Assembly: GCA_024688685.1 (NCBI GenBank) | Contig: JAILDX010000011.1 | Coordinates: forward strand, 1-45,899 | DNA: 45,899 nucleotides | From: Saccharofermentans sp. | GTDB taxonomy: Bacteria; Bacillota; Clostridia; Saccharofermentanales; Saccharofermentanaceae | Direction: 5' to 3' | In this document: one piece after another, positions 15,583-24,844 of the stretch | Layout: each line of letters starts with the position of its first letter | How positions within the stretch are numbered: position 1 is the first letter of the stretch | Made by a program: the position numbers and the translations under genes | Notes under the pieces: model-generated | The model's database searches: none | Seen by the model: only the letters and a program-made list of their open reading frames with translations | What the model was told of the DNA's origin: nothing

Positions 15583-16598
15583 AACAGACCCTCGCTGTGC
15601 GATACGAGTTTGTACAGGGCGTTGATATAGTAAGCAATTGCCATCGACAGCGGATTGTTGAACATCGCCAGAATAACGGGCAGCAGAACGCCAATCCCAA
15701 GAGCGCGCAGGTCGTAGCGCGTGAAGTTCTTTCTCGCAAAAGTGCTGACCTCTTTAGCAAATGCTCTCGCTTCCTTACGGTTTTCTTTCAGGAGAGGGAA
15801 CATGAATCTCCATGAGAATGAGACAGCCCTTGCCGAATCGTCGTAGAGAAGAGTCTCTTTATCTTTGTCGCCGGCAATTATCTCGTTGTTGTTCAGGTCG
15901 TTGAACCAGTCGTTGTGGGAGTTCCAGAAATCGCGAACATTCTTGAGACTGCGCATGCGGACGATCGAGTTGCTGCGCTGCAGATAATGGTACTTCGGAG
16001 CCGCAACAGACACAGCGCAGTGCATGTTGAAGGTTACCTTGTAGATCGTCGCAAAGTCCTCATAATTCTGGCCTTCGGGGAATGTAACATTGTTAAAATA
16101 TTCGGATCTGTAAAGTTTGTTCCACGCGAGGCAACCTCCGAAACTGCACTTGATAAACTCGGTCAGAATATCCTCATCATATGCGGTCAGATCCGGATTG
16201 CTCGAGATATCAGAGTGGTCAGTATAGTCAATGTAGTGACCGACGGACACCATATCCGCATCTTTCTCAAGCGCAGCATTCATCATAACTTCATACATGT
16301 CGGGTTCGATCCAGTCGTCGCTGTCCACGAAAGCAAAATACGCCCCCTTCGCGATCTTCATCCCCGCATTGCGCGCAGAGGAGAGACCTCCGTTCTGCTT
16401 ATGGATAACCCTGATCCTGCTGTCTTCCTCCGCGAAACGGTCACACATCTCCCCACAACTGTCCGGGGAGCCGTCGTCGACGAGGATGATATCCAGATTC
16501 CTGTATGTCTGGCCGGTAATGCTGCGCACACATTTATCAAGGTACTGTTCTACCTTGTAAACGGGCACAATAATACTGATGACGGGACTGTTATCCAT
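15579..16598 (-). CDS. Family 2 glycosyltransferase
   Basis: 339 residues. SIIVPVYKVEQYLDKCVRSI, ILVDDGSPD, NGGLSSARNAGMK and the metal-binding VDSDDWI are the standard GT-A blocks of GT2 enzymes, which transfer a nucleotide-activated sugar to a growing glycan. The C-terminal part has a hydrophobic stretch (LGIGVLLPVILAMF) suggesting membrane association. ATG 16598 is chosen because GGAGG lies ten bases upstream; the open frame extends eleven codons further without one. Its stop overlaps that of the convergent acyltransferase. Same strand as the LicD gene but separated by a degraded gene fragment. Confidence 0.88.
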   Translation of the reverse strand: MDNSPVISIIVPVYKVEQYLDKCVRSITGQTYRNLDIILVDDGSPDSCGEMCDRFAEEDSRIRVIHKQNGGLSSARNAGMKIAKGAYFAFVDSDDWIEPDMYEVMMNAALEKDADMVSVGHYIDYTDHSDISSNPDLTAYDEDILTEFIKCSFGGCLAWNKLYRSEYFNNVTFPEGQNYEDFATIYKVTFNMHCAVSVAAPKYHYLQRSNSIVRMRSLKNVRDFWNSHNDWFNDLNNNEIIAGDKDKETLLYDDSARAVSFSWRFMFPLLKENRKEARAFAKEVSTFARKNFTRYDLRALGIGVLLPVILAMFNNPLSMAIAYYINALYKLVSHSEGLF

Positions 16599-16668
16599 CC
16601 GTTCAAAACCTCCAACCAAACCTCTTATCATTTTACCTTGCTGTTAAAAAGCAGACAAGTGATTAGTA

Positions 16669-16803
16669 TCACAATAAGTAGAAGCTCTCAGTGGTAACTA
16701 TTATTAATTCTGCGTCCGGGAAAGCTTTGTCAGGATCATCTGTGGCACAGTGAACCGCAAACCGGGTTCCGATATTTCCTCCTCCGACAATAGTTATTCG
16801 TAT
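16669..16803 (-). pseudogene. Fragment of an octopine-dehydrogenase-type NAD-binding gene
   Basis: A 45-codon open stretch on the minus strand begins ATA where ATG would be expected, reading IRITIVGGGNIGTRFAVHCA, a Rossmann dinucleotide-binding start typical of NAD/NADP octopine/nopaline dehydrogenase family proteins found in capsule clusters. It then jumps to DPDKAFPDAELIIVTTESF, which would normally lie about 30 residues further on, and stops. Loss of the start codon, internal deletion and early stop mark it as a remnant. Confidence 0.5.
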
Positions 16804-16821
16804 TAGCTGTTCTCCCGTTTT

Positions 16822-17631
16822 TTAGAGCTTAACACTAACCGGGTTATGAGTACATACTCTATCGGATTCCGGCGGAAGCTTCATATAATCTCCATACAGC
16901 TGAGTCAGCATACCCTCACGGTCACTGACAGACTTAAACATTCTGCCGTTGAACTCAACCTGCGAGAAACTCTCCATTATCTCTCTACCAATTCTGATGG
17001 TGTCAATATTGTTTAATGTGGACATACTGCACCATTCGTAATCCTCAGTGATCATGCGGTCAAGTTGTCTCAGACTTTCTGCACATTTATTCAGGGATTT
17101 GAATCTGATGCCTGCAGGTATTATCTTGTACATTGCTCTTACGGCTTTCTTGGCAAATGAATCAGATCTCAGTCTGACATTTGATCTTGTAAGCATAACT
17201 ATTCTTCTGCCTAAGCGCCTTGTCTTATTGCTTAAACCCTTGTCATGACTCATCTTGTCCAATGGAAAAACATCTATAAAGACTTCATGACGTCCGCACT
17301 GTTCGTATTCTATTCCCTGAAGCATTATGGTATTCAGTTTCCTGAGTTTTCCGTGTGAGGTTCCACAGCTCTTATCAGTCTGATAGTTCTCGAAATAGAT
17401 CTCCTCAATAGGACTTTTGGCAACAGCCTCACAGAACTTTGCATATTCGCCTCTCGTCATTGCCACATCAACATCATCATCCCATGGAATAAAGCCCTTA
17501 TGACGAACAGCACCCAAAAGTGTTCCGGCGTAAAGAGTGTAATCGATATGATTTGTTCTGCAGAAGTCATCAAATTTGCATAAGATATCAAACTCTACAT
17601 CTTGAAGTTGCTTTAATAATGATCCGTCCAT
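16822..17631 (-). CDS. LicD-family phosphotransferase
   Basis: 269 residues from ATG 17631. The family signature is complete: YTLYAGTLLGAVRHKGFIPW, the catalytic DDDVDVAM, and FIDVFPLD further on. LicD proteins transfer phosphocholine or other phospho-substituents from CDP-linked donors to teichoic acids and capsular glycans. GTG at 17640 would extend the protein by three residues, but the AAGG-type ribosome binding site overlaps it and is well spaced for the ATG. It points away from the polysaccharide operon, which starts about 115 bases to the right, and likely decorates its product. Confidence 0.88.
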   Translation of the reverse strand: MDGSLLKQLQDVEFDILCKFDDFCRTNHIDYTLYAGTLLGAVRHKGFIPWDDDVDVAMTRGEYAKFCEAVAKSPIEEIYFENYQTDKSCGTSHGKLRKLNTIMLQGIEYEQCGRHEVFIDVFPLDKMSHDKGLSNKTRRLGRRIVMLTRSNVRLRSDSFAKKAVRAMYKIIPAGIRFKSLNKCAESLRQLDRMITEDYEWCSMSTLNNIDTIRIGREIMESFSQVEFNGRMFKSVSDREGMLTQLYGDYMKLPPESDRVCTHNPVSVKL

Positions 17632-17715
17632 CTTTTTCACCTTCGAGTCTTATCGTAGGAGTAATGATACCACATAAACCATAGAGAAAAATCAGCTATC
17701 TTATTAATTATAATA

Positions 17716-17724
17716 TGCTAAAAT
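17716..17724 (+). promoter_or_regulatory. Extended -10 box of the polysaccharide operon
   Basis: TGCTAAAAT at 17716-17724 matches TGnTAAAAT and lies about 20 bases before the chosen GTG start of the first operon gene. A GTG at 17732, seven bases after the box, opens a separate 24-codon frame that stops inside the operon's first gene; whether it is a leader peptide is unclear. Confidence 0.5.
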
Positions 17725-17745
17725 AGTCTGGGTGTTTGTGCACCT

Positions 17746-19203
17746 GTGTTATTTTATGGCTATTTTACGTCGCCCGGAGCGCGAAGACAAGCTCATAAGA
17801 TATTAGTTAAAAGGCGTGCGGCATACCACGCGGCGGAAGCAAACAAAAAAATGAAGGATTCTTTTAGATATAACTTTGGACTTAGGTTTTTAAAACTCAT
17901 AAATGTGTACTACATGGTAGTGCCGTTTATTGTTGCGTGGTATTACTTCTACAACGACCGTATGGCTACCCATTACTACTGGAAAGGCAATGTGGTAATA
18001 ATCGCCATCTGCACTTTCCTGTACTGTGTTCTGGGGAAGACATACGATGCGTTCCTGATATCTCACTACAAGCTGTTTGATGTGGTCAGCAGCCAGTCAG
18101 TTGCCATTGTAATAACTGATCTGGTCATGTATGCGATCATGTTCCTGCTCTCGAAAGGCGCTCCCAATCCGCTTCCGATGCTGCTCGTTCTTGCGGTGCA
18201 GATTTCATTATCGATAATTTGGACATCGCTGTCGCAGAGCATGTATTTCAAATGGTTTCCTGCAAAGAAATCGATCATCGTATATGACCAGCGTGAGGGA
18301 ATGGAAGAACTTATTCAGGAGTATGGTCTTTCCAAAAAGTTTGATGTCGTAAAGACGCTGTCTGTTGATGAGTGTCTTTCTGATCTTTCCGTTATCAATG
18401 ATGTTGAGATAGTATTCCTGAGCGGTGTTCACAGCCATGAGAGGAACATCATAATGAAGGAATGCCTCTACGAAGACAAGATGATCTACATGATCCCGAG
18501 AGTAGGAGACGTTATCATGAGCGGAGCAAGGAGCGTCCACATGTTCCATCTTCCGATGATGAGTGTGTGCAGATATGCTCCGGGACCTGTTTTCGTGATC
18601 GCGAAGAGACTGTTTGATATCGTTGCATCCCTCATTGCTCTTATACTGACGTCACCGGTTTTCCTTGTGACGGCGATCGCCATAAAGGCTCATGATAAAG
18701 GCCCTGTTTTCTATAAGCAGGAAAGGCTGACGAAGAAGGGCAAGCGTTTCATGATCCACAAGTTCAGGAGCATGAGAGTCGATGCCGAGAAGGACGGGGT
18801 TGCAAGACTGTCAACAGGTGATAACGATGACCGCATAACGCCGGTCGGAAGGGTTATCAGGAAATGCAGGATCGATGAGCTCCCTCAGCTGATAGATATA
18901 CTCGCAGGCAATCTTTCCGTAGTAGGTCCCAGGCCGGAAAGACCTGAGATAGCGGAAGAGTATACAAAGGAGATGCCGGAGTTCCAGTTAAGGCTTCAGG
19001 CTAAAGCGGGACTTACCGGATATGCACAGGTTTACGGCAAGTACAATACGACTCCTTACGATAAGCTGCAGATGGATCTGATGTATATCGCCCATCCGAG
19101 TCTTGTTGAGGATCTTAGGATATGTTTCGCGACGATAAAGATCTTGTTTGTTCCCGAGAGCACGGAAGGCATCTCGGAGGATCAGACGAATGCACTTAAG
19201 TAG
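17746..19203 (+). CDS. Polyprenyl-phosphate sugar phosphotransferase (initiating enzyme)
   Basis: About 485 residues. Four or so membrane helices occupy the first ~150 residues, then a Rossmann-like middle domain, a further helix (FDIVASLIALILTSPVFLVT) and the C-terminal sugar transferase domain with FYKQERLTKKGKRFMIHKF, RIDELPQLIDILAGNLSVVG, PRPERP and KAGLTGYAQVYG. This family starts surface-polysaccharide synthesis by moving a sugar phosphate onto undecaprenyl phosphate at the inner face of the membrane. The GTG start at 17746 lacks a ribosome binding site; ATG at 17851 (MKDSFRYN) is an alternative. First gene of a seven-gene operon. Confidence 0.9.
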   Translation: MLFYGYFTSPGARRQAHKILVKRRAAYHAAEANKKMKDSFRYNFGLRFLKLINVYYMVVPFIVAWYYFYNDRMATHYYWKGNVVIIAICTFLYCVLGKTYDAFLISHYKLFDVVSSQSVAIVITDLVMYAIMFLLSKGAPNPLPMLLVLAVQISLSIIWTSLSQSMYFKWFPAKKSIIVYDQREGMEELIQEYGLSKKFDVVKTLSVDECLSDLSVINDVEIVFLSGVHSHERNIIMKECLYEDKMIYMIPRVGDVIMSGARSVHMFHLPMMSVCRYAPGPVFVIAKRLFDIVASLIALILTSPVFLVTAIAIKAHDKGPVFYKQERLTKKGKRFMIHKFRSMRVDAEKDGVARLSTGDNDDRITPVGRVIRKCRIDELPQLIDILAGNLSVVGPRPERPEIAEEYTKEMPEFQLRLQAKAGLTGYAQVYGKYNTTPYDKLQMDLMYIAHPSLVEDLRICFATIKILFVPESTEGISEDQTNALK

Positions 19204-19215
19204 GACAAGCATTAG

Positions 19216-20322
19216 ATGAGGATCCTTTATGTTGCCACGGTTGTTAAGACACACATAATGGAGTTCCATATCCCGTACCTTCAGATGTTGAAGGAGATGG
19301 GATGGGATACGGCCGTTGCGGCACGTAACGATTACGAGAATCCCGAAGACTGCAAAATCCCTTACTGCGACGAATATTACGATATCCCGTTTGAGCGCAA
19401 TCCGTTCAAGCCGGGAAACAACAAGGCGTATAAGGCCCTCAAGAAAGTGATAGATGAGGGCAATTTTGATATTATCCATTGTCATACTCCTGTCGGTGCA
19501 GTGCTTGGAAGACTTGCCGCAAAAGATGCAAGGAAAAAGGGTGCGAAGGTGTTTTATACTGCACACGGTTTTCATTTTTACAAGGGTGCGCCTGCAGTTA
19601 ACTGGATGTTTTACTATCCGGTTGAGAGATTCCTTGCGCGCAAGACGGACGTTCTTGTAACCATCACGACTGAGGACTATAAGAGAGCGGAAAAGTTCAA
19701 GGCAGGCAAGGTCGTTTATTCGCCGGGTGTCGGCGTTAATACGGAACGTTTTATTCACGGCGATGACTCTGGAAGAGAAAGGCTGCGCAATGAACTTGGC
19801 ATACCTTCAGACGCGACCGTCTTTCTGTCTGTCGGCGAGTTTACGGCAAACAAGAATCAGTGCCTGATGCTCGAAGTCCTTCCGTCATTTCCTGACGCAT
19901 ATTATGTGCTCTGCGGAAGGGGAGAACTGATGGATCAGCTGAAGCTCCGGGTGAATAATCTGAGCATAAGTGACAGGACCATCTTTGCCGGATATCGCAA
20001 CGATGTGGAAGACTTCTACAACATGGCCGACATATTTGTTTTCCCTTCATACCGTGAGGGGCTTCCCGTTGCTCTTATGGAAGCTATGGCTTCAGGACTC
20101 ATCTGCGTCGCTTCGCGCAACAGGGGGACAAACGACCTGATGGCAGGAAGCGGTCTTCTGTTCTCAGCAAAGAGTGCCGGTGAACTCAGGGAAAAGCTGC
20201 AGATCGCGATCAGCGAAGACTGCTCGGCTGAGGTCAGGCGCAACAAAGAACATCTCAAAGAATTTGATCTGAAGAATACGCTTGCGCTCATGCGCGGGTT
20301 CTATGAGGATGCGATAAGATGA
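19216..20322 (+). CDS. Family 4 glycosyltransferase
   Basis: 368 residues with GT-B fold. The N-terminal half contains FDIIHCHTPVGAVLGRLAA and AHGFHFYKGAP; the C-terminal nucleotide-sugar half has VFLSVGEFTANKN and the conserved FVFPSYREGLPVALMEAMA block with the E-x7-E motif. Enzymes with HCHTPVGA/HGFHFY early motifs resemble the second-step transferases of capsule clusters (EpsD/CapM-like). It begins 12 bases after the initiating transferase and overlaps the next gene by four bases (ATGA), so it likely adds the second sugar. Confidence 0.88.
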   Translation: MRILYVATVVKTHIMEFHIPYLQMLKEMGWDTAVAARNDYENPEDCKIPYCDEYYDIPFERNPFKPGNNKAYKALKKVIDEGNFDIIHCHTPVGAVLGRLAAKDARKKGAKVFYTAHGFHFYKGAPAVNWMFYYPVERFLARKTDVLVTITTEDYKRAEKFKAGKVVYSPGVGVNTERFIHGDDSGRERLRNELGIPSDATVFLSVGEFTANKNQCLMLEVLPSFPDAYYVLCGRGELMDQLKLRVNNLSISDRTIFAGYRNDVEDFYNMADIFVFPSYREGLPVALMEAMASGLICVASRNRGTNDLMAGSGLLFSAKSAGELREKLQIAISEDCSAEVRRNKEHLKEFDLKNTLALMRGFYEDAIR

Positions 20323-21422
20323 TACGCATACTTCATGTTCTTACAGCGATGGACAGAGCCGGCACGGAGACGATGCTGATGAATTATTACCGTGCGATAG
20401 ACAGAGATGAGATACAGTTTGATTTTGCTGTAAGTGCAGAAGGTAAATGTAATTACGATGATGAGATCATGTCTCTGGGCGGAAGGATTTATCACTACCC
20501 GAGATATCGCGGTGTGAACCATTTCGCGTATAAAAAGTGGTGGAATGAATTCTTCAAAGAGCACAGCGAGTATAAGATCGTTCACGGCCATATCGGAAGC
20601 ACTGCGGCGATCTATCTTAAGATCGCAAAGAAGTATGGCTGTTATGCGATCGCGCACAGTCATAATATCTGGGGTGCGCCCAGTCCGAGGATGGCTGTTT
20701 GGCGCGCGTATTCGTACAGAACGCGATATGTGGCTGATTACTTTTTCGGGTGTTCAATGGATGCGGTAGTAGCCAGGTATGGAGCTGAAGTCGCGAATGA
20801 TCCCGGCAGGTCGTGCGTGATCAGAAATGCGATAGATGCTTCACTTTATTCATACGATCCTGATGCGAGTGCGCAGGTGCGAAGTGAGCTTGGCATTGGA
20901 GATGAACTTGTTGTCGGTACGGTCGGAAGACTGACCGAACAGAAAAATCCGTTCTTTATCATCAGGCTGATCGAAGAACTTAAAAAGACCGGTGACAGGT
21001 TTGTCTTTGTCTGGGCCGGTGACGGTGAACTGAAGGACAGGATACTTGATCAGCTTAAGGAGAAGGGCATTGAAGACAGCGTAAAGATGCTGGGTGTTCG
21101 CAACGATATTCCGAGACTATTGCAGGCGTTTGACGTATTTGTGTTCCCGTCTGTTTTTGAGGGACTGGGTGTCGCCGCAGTTGAGGCGCAGGCTGCAGGA
21201 GTTCCGACTCTGTGCAGCACGAATGTATCATCTGAGGCCAAAGTCACGGACCTTTGCTCGTTTCTCCCTCTGGACGATGTTGACGTGTGGACAGAGAAGA
21301 TCAGATCATACATCGGTTTTGAGAAAAAGAATGAATACGACAGTGTTGCTGCGGCCGGATACGACATCCATGGAGTAGCGGAAACGCTTACTGATTTCTA
21401 CAAAGGAGTCAGCAGGGATTAA
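20319..21422 (+). CDS. Family 4 glycosyltransferase, EpsF-like
   Basis: 367 residues. MIRILHVLTAMDRAGTETML and the following MNYYRAID are typical of EpsF-like transferases in which the G-x-E-T motif precedes the acceptor site; IVHGHIGSTAAIYL, AHSHN, VVGTVGRLTEQKNPFF and FVFPSVFEGLGVAAVEAQAA complete the GT-B signatures. It overlaps the previous gene by ATGA and lies five bases from the polymerase gene. Acceptor and donor sugars cannot be predicted. Confidence 0.88.
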   Translation: MIRILHVLTAMDRAGTETMLMNYYRAIDRDEIQFDFAVSAEGKCNYDDEIMSLGGRIYHYPRYRGVNHFAYKKWWNEFFKEHSEYKIVHGHIGSTAAIYLKIAKKYGCYAIAHSHNIWGAPSPRMAVWRAYSYRTRYVADYFFGCSMDAVVARYGAEVANDPGRSCVIRNAIDASLYSYDPDASAQVRSELGIGDELVVGTVGRLTEQKNPFFIIRLIEELKKTGDRFVFVWAGDGELKDRILDQLKEKGIEDSVKMLGVRNDIPRLLQAFDVFVFPSVFEGLGVAAVEAQAAGVPTLCSTNVSSEAKVTDLCSFLPLDDVDVWTEKIRSYIGFEKKNEYDSVAAAGYDIHGVAETLTDFYKGVSRD

Positions 21423-21427
21423 CTGAG

Positions 21428-22561
21428 ATGGAATCATTAATCGCAATTGTCGTTTACGTTTTGATCTGTGCGGTCTTCGTTGTCAGCGTGAGACGGGACA
21501 GAGGCCTTCGCCTTGTTTACGGAAGAAAACTCGAGGATCCCATGGCTGAACGCAAGGCTGTATCGATCTATATCTGGCCTCTTATAGTCTCTCTTCTGTT
21601 CGCTCTGTATAACCGTTATATCATAGGAATTCAGGACAGGCTTACCGGTGACCGTATGAACTATTATACGGATTTTACCTATGGAAGAGTTACAGGATTT
21701 GCGTTTTTTGATGCGTTCCTTAAATTCGTAAAGCTGTTCACGCGTGATTATAGGATGCTCCTTGCATTCGTAACTTTTTTGAGCTGCTTTATACTGTATA
21801 TTGCGCTCAGATCTTCAAGACATTGTACGATCGAATCAGCGATGTTCATATCGGCATCGTATTTTGTTTTCTCATCATTTGTAAATCTTAAACAGAGTCC
21901 TGTATGCGCATTGGCAGCAGTAATGTTTGTTGTACTGGTCGAATACAAGGGCTTCAGATACGATCTTCTGTCGATCGCGATAATCGTAGTATCGTGTAAC
22001 TTTCATATTACAGGATTTATGCTTATCCCTTTGTATTTTCTTCTCAGACTTAAGTTTAAGAACAGGACCCGTTCAACGATCCTGATGATCTTATTGACAC
22101 TTGCATTTGCATTCATTCAGCCGATGCTGGTTTTTGTCGGAAATAATCTGGGCAGTGTATTCCCGATGCTCGGTCAGAGAATAGCGGCATATGCTTCCGA
22201 TGAGCTCGTCGTTGATACCGGTGATAAGGCAGGTCTTGTTGTCCTCAAAGGTTTCCCGTACTATATGCTTGTCATCATGGGCTTTATTGACCGTAAGCTT
22301 CACAAGGGAGATGAAGAGTATGATAAATATCTCATTCTCTCGCTCATCAGTGCACTATCTGCTCTCCTGTCCATCTACACTTACTGGTATATCAGAATGC
22401 CGGTACTCTTTGTTATTCCGATGGGCATTCTATTCTCAAAGATAATGAGCAAGCGCAAAGGCAAGGATAAGGTCATCCTTCTGCTTGTGATAGTCGGTTC
22501 TCTTGCATTCTTCACTATAAGATCAGTTATCCTGAATTATCAGAATTACGGTGGTTACTGA
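21428..22561 (+). CDS. EpsG-family polysaccharide polymerase
   Basis: 377 residues, strongly hydrophobic with about ten predicted membrane segments. GDRMNYYTDF in the early loop, NLKQSPVCALAAVMF and CNFHITGFMLIPLYFLL are characteristic of EpsG/Wzy-like proteins (compare the R/Q-x2-A and FH motifs of the family), which join lipid-linked repeat units outside the membrane. The context, between glycosyltransferases and a flippase, agrees. Its stop lies five bases before the next ATG. Confidence 0.85.
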   Translation: MESLIAIVVYVLICAVFVVSVRRDRGLRLVYGRKLEDPMAERKAVSIYIWPLIVSLLFALYNRYIIGIQDRLTGDRMNYYTDFTYGRVTGFAFFDAFLKFVKLFTRDYRMLLAFVTFLSCFILYIALRSSRHCTIESAMFISASYFVFSSFVNLKQSPVCALAAVMFVVLVEYKGFRYDLLSIAIIVVSCNFHITGFMLIPLYFLLRLKFKNRTRSTILMILLTLAFAFIQPMLVFVGNNLGSVFPMLGQRIAAYASDELVVDTGDKAGLVVLKGFPYYMLVIMGFIDRKLHKGDEEYDKYLILSLISALSALLSIYTYWYIRMPVLFVIPMGILFSKIMSKRKGKDKVILLLVIVGSLAFFTIRSVILNYQNYGGY

Positions 22562-22566
22562 CGTAT

Positions 22567-23448
22567 ATGCTTCTTTCAGTCTTTACACCGACATATAACA
22601 GAGCACACACTCTCGGAAGACTTTATGAGTCTCTCTGCAATCAGACATGTTCGTCATTTGAGTGGGTGGTTGTCGATGACGGATCGACTGACGACACGGA
22701 GAAAATGGTCGATGAGTGGATCGCTGAAGGAAAGATAAAGATCAACTATTTTCACCAGATGAACAGCGGTAAATCGCAGGCTCACAACAAGGGTGTGGAA
22801 CTGTCAAAGGGTGACCTTTTTGTCTGCGTTGATTCTGACGATTATCTCAGAGAGGATGCGGTGGAGAGGGTGCTCTCAGTCTGGCCGGAAGCTGATACTG
22901 CCGGGGCTGTCGGAATACTCGCTTTCCGCGTTCACAGCGACGGGTCTCCGCTGACAGTTATAAGCGGCAGCGGTGTTAAACTCTCCACTCTGAGAGATGC
23001 CTATAAGAAACACGGATTGTCCGGCGACACGATGCTGGTATTCCGGAGGAATATTATTTCGAGATATTCATTCCCCGTGGTTGAAGGTGAGAAGTTCATA
23101 CCCGAGGGGTACATATACAACAGGATCGATAAGGATGGGGCGCTGTACATTCTGCGCGAGGGATTGTATTTTTGCGAGTACCTGCCGGACGGTTATACGA
23201 GCAACGTCAACAGGCTGCTGTTCAATAACCACAAGGGGTATATTCTGCATATTAACGACAGGCTGGAGAATGTTGATTCCGGATTTATGGAGAAACTGAA
23301 GGATTCGATAAGATACGATTCGCTGCGCATCGCACACGGCGAGAAGAAGATAGTCTCAGAGGCCGTGTATCCGTTTCTTGCGTTTATCGGGTATTTACCT
23401 GCTTATATAGTTTATCTGAAGAGATACAGGAACCTGAGAAATGGATAA
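22567..23448 (+). CDS. Family 2 glycosyltransferase
   Basis: 293 residues. LLSVFTPTYNRAHTLGRLYE, WVVVDDGSTDDT, GKSQAHNKGVE and VCVDSDDYL give the GT-A fold with DxD metal site; HGLSGDTMLVFRR and EGYIYNRI mark the subgroup in which the catalytic base lies in a (G)D/E motif. The C-terminal tail is hydrophobic-basic. It overlaps the flippase gene by eight bases. It likely adds the third or later sugar of the repeat unit. Confidence 0.88.
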   Translation: MLLSVFTPTYNRAHTLGRLYESLCNQTCSSFEWVVVDDGSTDDTEKMVDEWIAEGKIKINYFHQMNSGKSQAHNKGVELSKGDLFVCVDSDDYLREDAVERVLSVWPEADTAGAVGILAFRVHSDGSPLTVISGSGVKLSTLRDAYKKHGLSGDTMLVFRRNIISRYSFPVVEGEKFIPEGYIYNRIDKDGALYILREGLYFCEYLPDGYTSNVNRLLFNNHKGYILHINDRLENVDSGFMEKLKDSIRYDSLRIAHGEKKIVSEAVYPFLAFIGYLPAYIVYLKRYRNLRNG

Positions 23449-24844
23449 AAAGTACCGTACATTATTTACTGATGCACTTGTATTTGCACTGGGCAGTCTG
23501 GGCTCCAAACTTATACTGTTCTTCCTCGTTCCGATCTATACGAATTACCTGACGACGGACGAGTACGGCATCGCTGACCTCGTGTTTACATTCGTGCAGC
23601 TGATCGTTCCGTTTGCGACTGTTTCGATCCAGAACTCGCTGATCAGATTCGGCATGGAGAAGAATGCGAACAAGGAAGAGACACTTAAATGCTCAATGGC
23701 AGTTATACTGTTTTCGGTCGTGTTCACGCTGGCTGTTACTCCTTTGGTCGGACTGTACTCGGCGATCTCGGACTGGAAATGGTATCTCGCTATTCTTGTC
23801 GTTCTCAACGGTCTGTCGGAGGTCGAGAGATCTTATCTCAAGGTCAGGGACAAAAACAAATCGTTTGCTGTCATCAGCATAATCCAGACGGCAGTTCTGG
23901 CAGGCTGCAACATACTGCTCCTCGTTGTATTCCGGAGCGGCGTCAGCGGATATCTGTTGTCGAATATCATAGCGGTGGCAGTCGTCTGCGTTATCACTTT
24001 CTTCGCAGCGGGGATACCGAAGGCACTCAGATCTGCAAAACTCAATGTCCCGCTACTGAAGAAGATGGTCGTCTTCTCAATGCCGCTCGTGCTGAGCGCA
24101 ATATCGTGGTGGGTTGTGCATTCATCTGACCGTATCATGATCGAGCTTATGATCGGCGAATCAGTACTCGGATTATACACGGCGGCAACAAAGATCCCAT
24201 CGCTCATAAATGTTGTCACAAGCATATTCAATCAGGCGTGGGGACTGTCCTCGATCAGGGAGATAGATAACCCCGATAAACAGCATTTCTACAGCAAGGT
24301 TTTCAGGATGTTCAGCACCGCTTTGTTTATGGCGTGTATTATGTTGATCACTGTCCTGAAGCCATTCCTTTCTGTGTACTTCGGTGCGGATTTCAGGAGT
24401 GCGTGGGTATATACTCCGCTGCTTCTTGTCGCCGCTGTTTTCTTCTCGCTGACTGCATTCATCGGAAGCCTTTATATCGCTCTGCAGAAATCGCTGAACG
24501 ACATGATCACGTATCTTATCTGTGCGTTCGTGAATGTTGTTGTTAACTTTGTCGGAATCCTGTTCCTCGGTGCGTGGGGCGCTGTCATCGGAACGGTCAC
24601 GGCCTTTGCTGTCGTGCTCGTTATTAGAATTTTTGATATCAAGCGGTACATTGATCTTAACATCGGCGGCGTCAGGTTCTTCCTGAACGCAGTCATAGCA
24701 CTTGCGCAGGCTGTATGTGTATCGATGGACGTCTATGTTTATCCGGTGAGCGCCGTTGCGATCGTACTCTTTGTCGCATTGAATTATAAAGAGATCGCCC
24801 GCTTCATCACATCACTAACGAAAACGGTCTTTAAGAATAAATGA
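23441..24844 (+). CDS. Wzx-like polysaccharide flippase (MOP superfamily)
   Basis: 467 residues and about 12 to 14 membrane segments. The N-terminal FALGSLGSKLILFFLVPIYT followed by TDEYGIADL is the family hallmark of oligosaccharide exporters, as is SIQNSLIRFG with the conserved Arg. It should move the undecaprenyl-linked repeat unit across the membrane for the EpsG-like polymerase. The gene overlaps both neighbours (eight bases upstream, ATGA downstream), which supports a single transcript. Confidence 0.9.
   Translation: MDKKYRTLFTDALVFALGSLGSKLILFFLVPIYTNYLTTDEYGIADLVFTFVQLIVPFATVSIQNSLIRFGMEKNANKEETLKCSMAVILFSVVFTLAVTPLVGLYSAISDWKWYLAILVVLNGLSEVERSYLKVRDKNKSFAVISIIQTAVLAGCNILLLVVFRSGVSGYLLSNIIAVAVVCVITFFAAGIPKALRSAKLNVPLLKKMVVFSMPLVLSAISWWVVHSSDRIMIELMIGESVLGLYTAATKIPSLINVVTSIFNQAWGLSSIREIDNPDKQHFYSKVFRMFSTALFMACIMLITVLKPFLSVYFGADFRSAWVYTPLLLVAAVFFSLTAFIGSLYIALQKSLNDMITYLICAFVNVVVNFVGILFLGAWGAVIGTVTAFAVVLVIRIFDIKRYIDLNIGGVRFFLNAVIALAQAVCVSMDVYVYPVSAVAIVLFVALNYKEIARFITSLTKTVFKNK

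Noticed and set aside
15915..16697. 260-codon plus-strand frame
   Set aside because: Antisense to the family 2 glycosyltransferase, whose motifs are unambiguous; no start signal or recognisable domain.
17732..17806. 24-codon GTG-started frame after the polysaccharide operon promoter
   Set aside because: Could be a leader peptide by position, but it lacks a ribosome binding site and any recognisable composition; not listed as a gene.
18988..19758. 256-codon minus-strand frame
   Set aside because: Antisense to the end of the initiating sugar transferase and the start of the first GT4 gene; both sense genes have clear family motifs.
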